A stretch of DNA of 64,000 nucleotides from Thermus antranikianii DSM 12462 (GTDB lineage Bacteria; Deinococcota; Deinococci; Deinococcales; Thermaceae). Shown piece after piece: positions 1 to 7,835 of this stretch. The position numbers and the translations under genes were made by a program. The stretch's first letter is position 1, and each line of letters opens with the position of its first letter. The stretch is taken from assembly GCF_000423905.1 (NCBI RefSeq), contig NZ_AUIW01000001.1, forward strand, positions 186,001 through 250,000, read 5' to 3'. The notes below the pieces were generated by a model, which worked only from the letters and a program-made list of their open reading frames with translations, ran no database searches and was not told the origin of the DNA.

Positions 1-565
1 GGAGGAAGCGCAGGTGGGCCATGAGGAAGCGGGCGTAGAGCCCCGTGCCCCCCTCCAGGGCCAGGAGTTCCACCTGCCGGAGGAGGTCGGGGAGGGGAGG
101 GTCCTCCTCGGCGAGGAGGGCGAGCCAGGCCCACTCCAGGAGGGCGAAGGGGCCAAAGCCCCGGGCAAGGGCAAGAGCGGCGTAGCCCAGGGCCTCCCTG
201 AGGCGGCCAAGCCCCCTTAGGGCGCGGGCCAGGGCGAAGGCGAGGCGGGCCTCGGCCTTGGGGTCTCCCTGGAAGCGGTGGAGGGCCTCCTCCAGGGCCA
301 GGGCCCCCGCCTTTGGAGGGAGGGCCAGGCCCAGGTGGTAGAGGGTGAGGGGGGTCTGGGCCCTTCGGGCGGCCTCCAGGGCCAGGGCGCGGTAGGCCCG
401 AAGGTTCCCCTTACGGGCCTCTACGAAGCCTAGAAGGGCCAGGCGCTCGGCCTCCGGGAGGCCTTCTTGGGAAGTTTGGAGGAGGGCTTCCGCCTCCCGG
501 TCCCGCCCTTCCTCCAGGAGGCGGAGGGCGGGGGCCAGGGGGCTTGCCGGGAAATCCAGGGCCAT
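1..565 (-). CDS. Helical-repeat (TPR-like) protein, C-terminus cut by window edge
   Basis: About 188 N-terminal residues are visible and the frame is open to the window edge. The protein is almost entirely Leu/Ala/Arg/Glu amphipathic helices in a roughly 35-residue rhythm, as in TPR or SEL1-like solenoids. No catalytic motif is visible, so a role in protein interaction or as the repeat part of a regulator is only inference. The ATG at 565 is chosen because TAAAAT (577 to 572) lies exactly six bases upstream, giving a leaderless start. It is divergent from vapB. Confidence 0.55.
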   Translation of the reverse strand, partial: MALDFPASPLAPALRLLEEGRDREAEALLQTSQEGLPEAERLALLGFVEARKGNLRAYRALALEAARRAQTPLTLYHLGLALPPKAGALALEEALHRFQGDPKAEARLAFALARALRGLGRLREALGYAALALARGFGPFALLEWAWLALLAEEDPPLPDLLRQVELLALEGGTGLYARFLMAHLRFL

Positions 566-571
566 GGAGCC

Positions 572-577
572 ATTTTA
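572..577 (-). promoter_or_regulatory. Leaderless -10 box for the TPR-like gene
   Basis: TAAAAT on the minus strand is followed by six bases and then ATG 565, which would place the RNA start at the initiation codon. No good -35 box is visible. Confidence 0.5.
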
Positions 578-654
578 GACGTGTGAGGGCCTGAGCTTCC
601 GCCCCTGCGGCTCTGACCCTCGAGGTCCGCTGACGACACCTACCATATAAGGTG

Positions 655-660
655 TACAGT
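655..660 (+). promoter_or_regulatory. Leaderless -10 box for vapBC
   Basis: TACAGT is followed by six bases and ATG 667. A CTGACG at 630-635 could be a -35 box, but the 19-base spacing is long. The 86 bases between the two divergent starts hold nothing else recognisable. Confidence 0.45.
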
Positions 661-666
661 GAAGAC

Positions 667-891
667 ATGGAGAAGACGACCCTCTACCTCCCCCCTGAGC
701 TTCACCGCGCCCTAAAGGAGGCCGCGCGGCGGGAGGGCAAAAGCCAGGCAGAGCTCATCCGGGAGGCCTTGGCCGCTTACCTTACCCAGCGCCAAAGACC
801 CGCCTTTCGTTCCCTAGGCGTGGGCGAGGACGAGGAGCTCTCCGGGCGCGCCTCCGAGGGGTGGCTGGAAAGGGTCTGGTCCGAGCGATGA
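667..891 (+). CDS. vapB: VapB-type ribbon-helix-helix antitoxin
   Basis: A 74-residue protein. The first half (MEKTTLYLPPELHRALKEAA and following) is a ribbon-helix-helix DNA-binding domain with the beta strand TTLYLP. The acidic C-terminal tail (GVGEDEELSGR...) is where VapB antitoxins grip the PIN toxin. The ATG at 667 is preferred over an in-frame GTG at 652 because residue 1 then starts the RHH strand and a -10 box sits six bases upstream. Its TGA overlaps the ATG of vapC (ATGA at 888), implying coupled translation. Autorepression is expected from the family but no operator was confirmed. Confidence 0.8.
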   Translation: MEKTTLYLPPELHRALKEAARREGKSQAELIREALAAYLTQRQRPAFRSLGVGEDEELSGRASEGWLERVWSER

Positions 892-1283
892 TCACTCTGG
901 ACACCTCCGCCCTCTTCGCCCTCCTGAACCGGAAGGACCCGGACCACGGCCGCGTTAAGGCGCTCCTTCTTTCTGATCCAGGTCCCTACCTGGTGCCCAT
1001 GGGCATCCTCGCCGAGATCGCCTACCTCGCGGAAAGGCGCCTGGGCCTTGGGGCCCTCGAGGCCTTCCTCCAAGACCTCGAGGCCGGGGCTTTCTCCCTG
1101 GAATGCGGGGAAGAAGACCTGCCCCGGGTCAGGGCGCTCGTGGCCCGGTACCGGGACCTGCCCTTGGGCTTTGCCGACGCCGCGGTCGTCGCCGTAGCCG
1201 AGCGGAACGGGGGCCTGGTCCTAAGCTTGGACCGGCACCTTCACGTGGTGGCGCAGGAGGGGACCATCCGGGTACTCCCCTAA
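888..1283 (+). CDS. vapC: VapC-type PIN-domain toxin ribonuclease
   Basis: A 131-residue PIN domain. The acidic metal-binding residues are visible: Asp in [10 protein letters not shown] near the N-terminus, Glu in ILAEIAYL, and Asp residues in [12 protein letters not shown] and LSLDRH. VapC toxins are Mg-dependent RNases, usually cutting tRNA or rRNA. The start at 888 is set by the ATGA overlap with vapB; a longer frame from 861 lies inside vapB and was not used. The 3' end overlaps the end of convergent tpiA by four bases. The RNA target cannot be read from sequence. Confidence 0.85.
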   Translation: MITLDTSALFALLNRKDPDHGRVKALLLSDPGPYLVPMGILAEIAYLAERRLGLGALEAFLQDLEAGAFSLECGEEDLPRVRALVARYRDLPLGFADAAVVAVAERNGGLVLSLDRHLHVVAQEGTIRVLP

Positions 1284-2032
1284 CCCGCGATCCGGAGGAG
1301 GGCGAGGAAGCTTTCAAGCTCCAGGCTCGCCCCGCCCACGAGCCCCCCGTCCACGTTGGGCATGGAGAGGAGGTCGGCGAAGTTCTTGGGGTTCACGCTC
1401 CCCCCATAGAGGATGCGCACCCGCTGGGCAAACCCCGGGCCGTACCGCTCCGCCAGGGCCTGCCGGATGGCCTGGTGCATGGCCTCGGCGTCCTGTGGCG
1501 TGGCGTTCCGTCCGGTGCCGATGGCCCAGACCGGCTCGTAGGCGATCACCAAAGCCTCAGGACCCGGAGGGTTGAGGCCCTCGAGGCTTCCCCTTAGCTG
1601 GGCCAGGGTATAGGGCACCGCCTCTCCCCTTTCCCTCACCTCCAAAGGTTCCCCCACGCAAAGGATGGGGGTAATCCCCTCCTCCAAAAGCCTTTTCGCC
1701 TTCTCCGCCACCAGGGCATCCGTCTCGTGGTGGTAGCGCCGCCTCTCCGAGTGCCCCACGATGGTATAGCGGCACCCCAGATCGGAAAGCATCCGGGCAG
1801 AAACCTCCCCCGTAAAGGCGCCTTCCCGGTGAGGGGAGACATCCTGGGCCCCGTAGGCCACCTGGGTACCGGAAAGCACCTCCCTGGCCACGGGAAGCAT
1901 GGGAAAAGCAGGCAGCACCGCCACCTCGGACTCTAAAGGAGGCAGAAGCCTCTTGAGCTCGGTAAACCAAACCCGGGCCTCCGAGGGCACTTTGTGCATC
2001 TTCCAGTTTCCCGCCACCAAGACCCTGCGCAT
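1280..2032 (-). CDS. tpiA: Triosephosphate isomerase
   Basis: A full-length 250-residue TIM barrel that interconverts dihydroxyacetone phosphate and glyceraldehyde-3-phosphate in glycolysis. The active-site set is intact: N9 and K11 in GNWKMHK, H94 in IVGHSERR, E166 in [10 protein letters not shown], and the phosphate loop near GGSVN. It lies 55 bases after pgk on the same strand, but a hairpin with four Ts separates them and TAGGAT lies six bases before its ATG, so it is probably also transcribed alone. Confidence 0.97.
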   Translation of the reverse strand: MRRVLVAGNWKMHKVPSEARVWFTELKRLLPPLESEVAVLPAFPMLPVAREVLSGTQVAYGAQDVSPHREGAFTGEVSARMLSDLGCRYTIVGHSERRRYHHETDALVAEKAKRLLEEGITPILCVGEPLEVRERGEAVPYTLAQLRGSLEGLNPPGPEALVIAYEPVWAIGTGRNATPQDAEAMHQAIRQALAERYGPGFAQRVRILYGGSVNPKNFADLLSMPNVDGGLVGGASLELESFLALLRIAG

Positions 2033-2038
2033 GCCGCC

Positions 2039-2074
2039 ATCCTACAGGAAAACCCCGCCCCAGGGGGCGGGGTT
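2039..2074 (-). terminator. Terminator after pgk plus leaderless tpiA promoter
   Basis: Reading leftwards, AACCCCGCCC (2074 to 2065) pairs with GGGCGGGGTT (2060 to 2051) around a four-base loop and runs into TTTT, a compact intrinsic terminator. TAGGAT at 2044 to 2039 follows at once and sits six bases from the tpiA ATG, as in leaderless Thermus promoters. Confidence 0.65.
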
Positions 2075-2087
2075 GGAACGGGCGTTC

Positions 2088-3257
2088 CTACTCCAGGACC
2101 TCAATCCCCGGGAGGGTGCCCTTCTCCAGGTACTCGAGGCTCGCCCCACCCCCGGTGGACACGTGGCTAAACCGGTCCTTAAGGCCCAGGCGGTTCACCG
2201 CCGCCACGGAGTCACCCCCTCCCACCACGGTGAAGGCTCCCTCCAAGGCCGCCACCGCCCGGCCCACCGCCAGGGTACCCTTGTCGAAGGGCGGTACCTC
2301 AAAGACCCCCATGGGCCCGTTCCAGAAGACCGTTCTGGCCCCTTTTAAGGCCTCGGCGAAGGCCTCCTGGGTCTTGGGCCCGATGTCCAAGCCCATATAG
2401 GGCACAGGAATGGCGTCCGCAGGGAAGGTACGGGTCTCCACCCCAGCCTCGATCCGCTCGGCCGCCACCACATCCACGGGCAGGTGCACCCTTACTCCCA
2501 AGGATTCCGCCCGCCGAAGCAGGTCCTTGGCCAGATCCAAGCGGTCCTCCTCCACCAGGCTCTTCCCCACCTCGCCCCCAAGGGCCTTGACGAAGGTGAA
2601 GGCCATGGCACCGCCGATAAGAAGGTGGTCTATGCGGGGCAGGAGGTTTTCTATGACCCCGATCTTGTCGGAAACCTTGGCCCCCCCGATGACCACCGCA
2701 TAGGGCTTCTCCGGATCCCGGAGGAGCCGGGAAAGGGCCTTCACTTCCTTTTCCATGAGGAGCCCGGCAAAGGAAGGGAGAAGCCTCGCCACCCCCACCA
2801 CGCTGGCGTGGGCCCGGTGGGCACTGCCAAAGGCATCCAGGACAAAGGCCTCCCCCAGCCGGGCGTAACGGGCGGCAAGATCGGGGTCGTTCTTCTCCTC
2901 CCCTGGCTCAAAGCGCACGTTTTCCAGGAGGGCCACCTCCCCCGGGGCCAGGGCCTGTACCGCCTGGTGCGCCTGGTCGGAACCAGGGCTATGGGGCACG
3001 AAGCGGACGCCGGAAAGGTACTGGCCCAAGGCCTCCGCCACCGGGGCCAGGGAGTACTTGGGGTCCACCCCTTTGGGCCGCCCCAGGTGGGAGAGGAGGA
3101 CCAGGGAAGCCCCTGCATCGAGGAGGTGGCGCAGGGTGGGAAGGCTTTCCTGGATGCGGGTATCGTCCTGCACCACGCCGTCCTTGATGGGAACGTTATA
3201 GTCCACCCGCACCAGGATGCGCTTCCCCCGGGGCTCCAAGTCCTTAAGGGTGCGCAT
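2088..3257 (-). CDS. pgk: Phosphoglycerate kinase
   Basis: A 389-residue monomeric kinase transferring phosphate from 1,3-bisphosphoglycerate to ADP. The N-terminal substrate motif LVRVDYNVP and the C-terminal nucleotide-site glycine run [10 protein letters not shown] are intact, and length is normal for bacteria. Its ATG directly abuts the gap stop codon with no gap, so the two are one transcription unit. It carries no TIM fusion, unlike the pgk-tpi fusion known from Thermotoga. Confidence 0.97.
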   Translation of the reverse strand: MRTLKDLEPRGKRILVRVDYNVPIKDGVVQDDTRIQESLPTLRHLLDAGASLVLLSHLGRPKGVDPKYSLAPVAEALGQYLSGVRFVPHSPGSDQAHQAVQALAPGEVALLENVRFEPGEEKNDPDLAARYARLGEAFVLDAFGSAHRAHASVVGVARLLPSFAGLLMEKEVKALSRLLRDPEKPYAVVIGGAKVSDKIGVIENLLPRIDHLLIGGAMAFTFVKALGGEVGKSLVEEDRLDLAKDLLRRAESLGVRVHLPVDVVAAERIEAGVETRTFPADAIPVPYMGLDIGPKTQEAFAEALKGARTVFWNGPMGVFEVPPFDKGTLAVGRAVAALEGAFTVVGGGDSVAAVNRLGLKDRFSHVSTGGGASLEYLEKGTLPGIEVLE

Positions 3258-4256
<999 letters not shown>

Positions 4257-4313
4257 TTACCTCCCCACGTGGCTCCTCGCCCCCTTGCCGTAGGGGTCAA
4301 GAGCTATGGCTTC

Positions 4314-4319
4314 AGTATA
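4314..4319 (-). promoter_or_regulatory. Probable gap-pgk -10 box
   Basis: TATACT on the minus strand, about 60 bases before the gap ATG. The -35 region at the proper distance is poor (TCAGTC). The 186-base gap-bioY intergenic region also holds the bioY promoter and operator. Confidence 0.45.
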
Positions 4320-4371
4320 TCGGCTTGTCCATAAGTGACTGACCGCACTTGGCTTAAGCAAACCCTCCCCC

Positions 4372-4424
4372 TTGACCCGTCAACCTCAAGATCGTATTTT
4401 TGTTGACGACCACCCCGCGTGGTC
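4372..4424 (+). promoter_or_regulatory. bioY promoter with BirA-like operator and leader hairpin
   Basis: TTGACC (4372-4377), a 17-base spacer and TATTTT (4395-4400) form a good promoter. Overlaid on it is GTCAACC (4379-4385), 15 bases, then TGTTGAC (4401-4407), a palindrome with one mismatch. Its AACC-N15-(G/T)GTT layout matches the biotin-repressor boxes known from other bacteria. GACCAC (4408-4413) and GTGGTC (4419-4424) then form a small hairpin just ahead of the Shine-Dalgarno GAGGAGGT. BirA control is inference from layout and from the downstream biotin transporter. Confidence 0.55.
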
Positions 4425-4439
4425 GAGGAGGTATGGAAG

Positions 4440-5045
4440 ATGAAAACCGAGGTTCTCCCTTATCCACCCCTGGTTAAAACCCTCTGGCCCCACCGCACCC
4501 TGGCCCGGGACCTGGCCCTGATCCTGGCGGGTAGCCTCCTGGTGGCCCTGGCCGCCAGGATCAGCATTCCCCTGCCCTTCACCCCCGTGCCCATCACCGG
4601 CCAAACCTTGGCGATCCTCCTGGTGGGAGCAGCGTTGGGAAGCCGCCTTGGCTTCCTGTCCCTCTTGGCCTACCTGGCGGAAGGAGCCATGGGCTTACCC
4701 GTCTTCGCCGGGGGTACAGGGGGCTTGGCCAAGATCCTTGGCCCCACCGGGGGCTTCCTTCTGGCCTTCCCCTTGGCCGCAGGCTTGGTGGGGCTACTGG
4801 TGGAGCGGTTCGGCCTGGACCGGAGCTTCCTGGGAACCCTTTTGGCCATGCTGGCAGGCAACGCCCTGCTCTACCTGGTAGGGCTTCCCTGGCTTGCCGC
4901 CTGGCTCATGGGGGCAGGAAAGTTCGCGGGCACCGGCGCCCTTTTGGCCATGGGGCTTTTCCCCTTCATCCCCGGGGACCTGGTGAAGGCGGTGGTGGCG
5001 GCCTTGGTCCTGCCCTCTGCCTGGAAGGTCCTGGGAAGGCGCTAG
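4440..5045 (+). CDS. bioY: BioY biotin transporter S-component
   Basis: A 201-residue integral membrane protein with about six hydrophobic segments. The BioY signature (PFTPVPITGQTLAILLVGA, then G-rich loops) spans residues 40-60. BioY binds biotin and works alone or with an ECF energy-coupling module; no EcfA or EcfT gene is in this window. The ATG at 4440 is preferred over GTG 4419 because GAGGAGGT ends seven bases upstream and the GTG lies inside a leader hairpin. It heads a seven-gene co-directional run ending at 11177. Confidence 0.88.
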   Translation: MKTEVLPYPPLVKTLWPHRTLARDLALILAGSLLVALAARISIPLPFTPVPITGQTLAILLVGAALGSRLGFLSLLAYLAEGAMGLPVFAGGTGGLAKILGPTGGFLLAFPLAAGLVGLLVERFGLDRSFLGTLLAMLAGNALLYLVGLPWLAAWLMGAGKFAGTGALLAMGLFPFIPGDLVKAVVAALVLPSAWKVLGRR

Positions 5046-5046
5046 C

Positions 5047-5757
5047 GTGCGGCTGGCCCTGGCGCACCTTGGAAGGCAGGAAAGCCTACCCAGGCTTTTA
5101 AAGATCCTTGTCCCCCTGGTGCACCAGGCCCGGGAGGAGGGGGCCTTGGCCCTCCTCCTCCCCGAGCTGGTCCTGGGGAGGCAAGAGGAAGAAGACCTTC
5201 CCCAAGCCCTCGAGGCCCTGGCCGAGGAAAGCCGCATGAGGGTGGTAGCGGGCTACCTGGCCCAAGGCCCCAGGAACCGGCTTGGCGTCTTCCCCCAGGG
5301 CCCCTTCTACGACAAGGTGCATCCCTTTCTGGCCCTGGGGGAGGAAGGGGACGAGGGTGTTGAGCCTGGGGAAGGTCCCGTGGTGTGGGAGTTCCAGGGA
5401 CAAAGGTTTGGGCTCGCCCTTTGCTATGACCTGGATTTCCCCGAACTTTTTCGCAGCTACGCCTTGATGGGCGCCGAGGTTTTTCTGGTGGGCTCCGCCT
5501 GGCCGGGGGAGTACCAGGAGCTTCTTGCGGTCCTGGCCCGGGCGAGGGCCGCGGAGAACCAGGCCTACCTCCTCCTCGCCAACCGGGCGGACACGGGAAG
5601 CCCTTCCCTGGCAGTAGCCCCTGATGGGCGCCTTTTGGCCTCGAGGCGGGAGGAAGGCCTCCTCGTGGTGGACCTAGACCTGGGTTTCCTGGAAGAGTAC
5701 CGGGCCCGCTACCCCATCCTCCGCCACCGCCGGATAGAGGCCTACCGGCTCTGGTAA
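5047..5757 (+). CDS. Nitrilase-superfamily (carbon-nitrogen) hydrolase
   Basis: A 236-residue protein with the full Glu-Lys-Cys triad: E39 in LLPEL, K89 in YDKVHPF and C125 in LCYDLDFPELFR. The Cys motif followed by Asp and Phe-Pro-Glu is typical of omega-amidase, carbamoylase and NAD-synthetase glutaminase-type branches, so an amide hydrolase is likely but the substrate is not readable. It starts with GTG one base after the bioY stop and ends one base before smpB, so it is tightly packed in the operon. Confidence 0.82.
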   Translation: MRLALAHLGRQESLPRLLKILVPLVHQAREEGALALLLPELVLGRQEEEDLPQALEALAEESRMRVVAGYLAQGPRNRLGVFPQGPFYDKVHPFLALGEEGDEGVEPGEGPVVWEFQGQRFGLALCYDLDFPELFRSYALMGAEVFLVGSAWPGEYQELLAVLARARAAENQAYLLLANRADTGSPSLAVAPDGRLLASRREEGLLVVDLDLGFLEEYRARYPILRHRRIEAYRLW

Positions 5758-5758
5758 G

Positions 5759-6193
5759 ATGGCCTTCGTGCTGGAGAACCGCCGGGCACGGCACGACTAC
5801 GAGATCCTGGAAACCTACGAGGCGGGGATCGCCCTAAAGGGAACCGAGGTCAAGTCCCTGCGCGCCGGTAAGGTAGACTTTACGGGAAGCTTTGCCAGGT
5901 TTGAAAACGGCGAGCTTTACCTGGAAAACCTTTACATCGCTCCCTATGAAAAGGGATCCTATACCAACGTGGACCCCAGGAGAAAGCGTAAGCTCCTCCT
6001 TCACCGCCACGAGCTCAACCGGCTAAGGGGCAGGGTGGAACAGAGGGGCCTTACCCTGGTGCCCCTTAAGATCTACTTCAACGAGAGAGGCTACGCCAAG
6101 GTTCTCTTGGGCCTGGCCCGGGGCAAAAAGGCCTATCAAAGAAAGGAAGACGACAAGAAGCGTGCCGTGCGCCGCGCCCTGGAGGAGCTATGA
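5759..6193 (+). CDS. smpB: SsrA-binding protein SmpB
   Basis: A 144-residue OB-fold protein that delivers tmRNA to stalled ribosomes. The N-terminal ENRRARHDYEI, the GTEVKSLR stretch and the YERGAYAK-type segment (here FNERGYAKVLLG) are intact. The basic C-terminal tail (RKEDDKKRAVRRALEEL) is the part that folds in the decoding centre. The tmRNA gene is not in this window. It overlaps the next start by ATGA at 6190. Confidence 0.96.
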   Translation: MAFVLENRRARHDYEILETYEAGIALKGTEVKSLRAGKVDFTGSFARFENGELYLENLYIAPYEKGSYTNVDPRRKRKLLLHRHELNRLRGRVEQRGLTLVPLKIYFNERGYAKVLLGLARGKKAYQRKEDDKKRAVRRALEEL

Positions 6194-7335
6194 GGTTTTT
6201 TGCGCTAGGCCTGGTTTTCCTTACCACCTTGGCCCAAGCCCCAAGACCCCTCTTGGTGGGAGGAGAAGTGGGCCAGGCCCTTTACCCAGGGGGGCGGGGC
6301 GTGTCCTATGGGGAGGTGCGCCTGATAGCCCGGAGCCTGGGGCTCGCCCTTTGGCAAGGGAAAGGCCAGGTGGGCTTGGGCCTGGGAAGCCGCTACAAGG
6401 TTTTCCCCTTGGTGGAAAACGAGGCCCAGGCCGCTGCCCGGGGGACCGCCTGGAAACGGGGGCAGGAGGTCTTCGTCCCCTTGCGGCCGTTAAGCGAGGC
6501 CTTGGGCCTGGAATACCGGGCCCAGGAGGGCATCCTCCTCCAACTGCCTTGGGCCAGGCTTGTGGGGGTGGAGCGAAGGCCGGGCCAGATCCTCCTTCGC
6601 TTCTCCCGGGAGGTGAACGCCCTGGTGGAGGGCAATAGCGTCCTCTTCCTCCTGGCCCAGGGAGAAGGAGCAGGCCTGAGCCAGGAAGCCCGGGGACTTC
6701 GCCTCACCCTGGAAACCCCGCCCAGTAGGCTCTACTACCCCGGAGGAGGCCAGGTGGTCCTGGAGTGGGGCCCCCCAGCTAGACCCAGGCCCACGGTCCT
6801 CCTGGACCCCGGCCACGGGGGGAAGGACCCGGGCATCTCGGCAGGGGGGCTTTTGGAGAAGGACCTCACCCTGGACCTAGCCAGGCGGGTGGCCGCCCGC
6901 CTGCCCAACGCCCGGCTCTCCCGGCAAGGGGATGAAACCGTGCCCCTCGAGGCCCGCTTGAGCTTGGCTCAGGCAGCCTCGGTGGTGGTTTCCCTGCATG
7001 CCACCCAGGGCAGTGCGGTGAACCTCTACCTGCCCAAGGCCCGCTCCACCCCCTTAGCCCAAAACGCCGAGGCCCTCCTGGCCTCGGCCCCGGCAGAGCA
7101 AGCCGCCTTGCTAAAGGTCTACGCCGGCGACCCACGGCGCCTGGCCGAGGCCCTGGAAAAAGCTTTTTCCGCCCTGGGCATCGTGCTGGCCCGGGCGGAG
7201 GGTCCTTACGCCCTCACCGACATCCCCGGGGCGGGGGTGGTCCTCGAGGTAGGGGTGGAACGGTTAAAAACCCCTGAGGCCCGCGACCAGGTGGCGGAGG
7301 CCATCGCCCAGGCCATCCGCACCTATCTGGAGTAG
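6190..7335 (+). CDS. N-acetylmuramoyl-L-alanine amidase (Amidase_3)
   Basis: 381 residues with a signal peptide (MRFFALGLVFLTTLAQA). An N-terminal beta-rich wall-targeting region is followed by an AMIN-like stretch and a C-terminal Zn amidase domain from about residue 200. The zinc ligands are visible as His in LLDPGHGGKDPG, Glu in LLEKDLTLDLA and His in SLHATQG, and the catalytic Glu lies in VVLEVGVERL. It should cut the amide linking the stem peptide to MurNAc in the periplasm. It overlaps smpB by ATGA. Confidence 0.9.
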   Translation: MRFFALGLVFLTTLAQAPRPLLVGGEVGQALYPGGRGVSYGEVRLIARSLGLALWQGKGQVGLGLGSRYKVFPLVENEAQAAARGTAWKRGQEVFVPLRPLSEALGLEYRAQEGILLQLPWARLVGVERRPGQILLRFSREVNALVEGNSVLFLLAQGEGAGLSQEARGLRLTLETPPSRLYYPGGGQVVLEWGPPARPRPTVLLDPGHGGKDPGISAGGLLEKDLTLDLARRVAARLPNARLSRQGDETVPLEARLSLAQAASVVVSLHATQGSAVNLYLPKARSTPLAQNAEALLASAPAEQAALLKVYAGDPRRLAEALEKAFSALGIVLARAEGPYALTDIPGAGVVLEVGVERLKTPEARDQVAEAIAQAIRTYLE

Positions 7336-7337
7336 CC

Positions 7338-7835
7338 ATGCGCCGACTCTTGACCCTCTGGAACCTCCTCGGCCTCGCCCTCTTCACCTTGGGGGCCTTG
7401 GTCTACTGGCAAGGCCAGGGAGGGCAGGCTCCATCCGCCCTGCCCTTGCCCTCGGAGGAAACCTCGGCCGTAAGCAGCCTGCCCATGATCCTCTACCTAC
7501 CCAACCCGCCCCAGGGCCTCCTGAAGGAAACCCGCACCCTCGAGCTGGCCCCGGGGGATACCCCGGAAAACAAGGTCCTTGCCACCTGGGCCGAGGCCCT
7601 TCAAGCCCCCAAGCCCCGGGCCCTTTATCGGCTGGGCAAGCTTTTCGTGGTGGATCTTCCCGCCGACTTTGCCCTGGGTTTGGATGCCAGCCAGGAAGCC
7701 CTGCGCCTCTACAGCCTGGCCTATACCCTCCTTTCCACCTTCCCCCAGGCCCAGGAGGTGCGCTTCCTGGTGGAGGGAGAACCCAAGCCGGGCCTAGCCC
7801 ATCTGGATCTAAGCCAGCCTTTCCGCCTACCATGA
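7338..7835 (+). CDS. GerMN-domain membrane-anchored protein
   Basis: 165 residues: an N-terminal signal anchor (about residues 7-26), a short linker, then a GerMN domain from about residue 48 (MILYLPN..., LPADF, ALRLYSLAYTLL, VRFLVEGEPK). GerMN domains occur in extracytoplasmic proteins tied to cell-wall enzymes; here it directly follows a murein amidase, supporting a partner role. Thermus does not sporulate, so a germination role is excluded. It overlaps smc by ATGA at 7832. Confidence 0.75.
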   Translation: MRRLLTLWNLLGLALFTLGALVYWQGQGGQAPSALPLPSEETSAVSSLPMILYLPNPPQGLLKETRTLELAPGDTPENKVLATWAEALQAPKPRALYRLGKLFVVDLPADFALGLDASQEALRLYSLAYTLLSTFPQAQEVRFLVEGEPKPGLAHLDLSQPFRLP

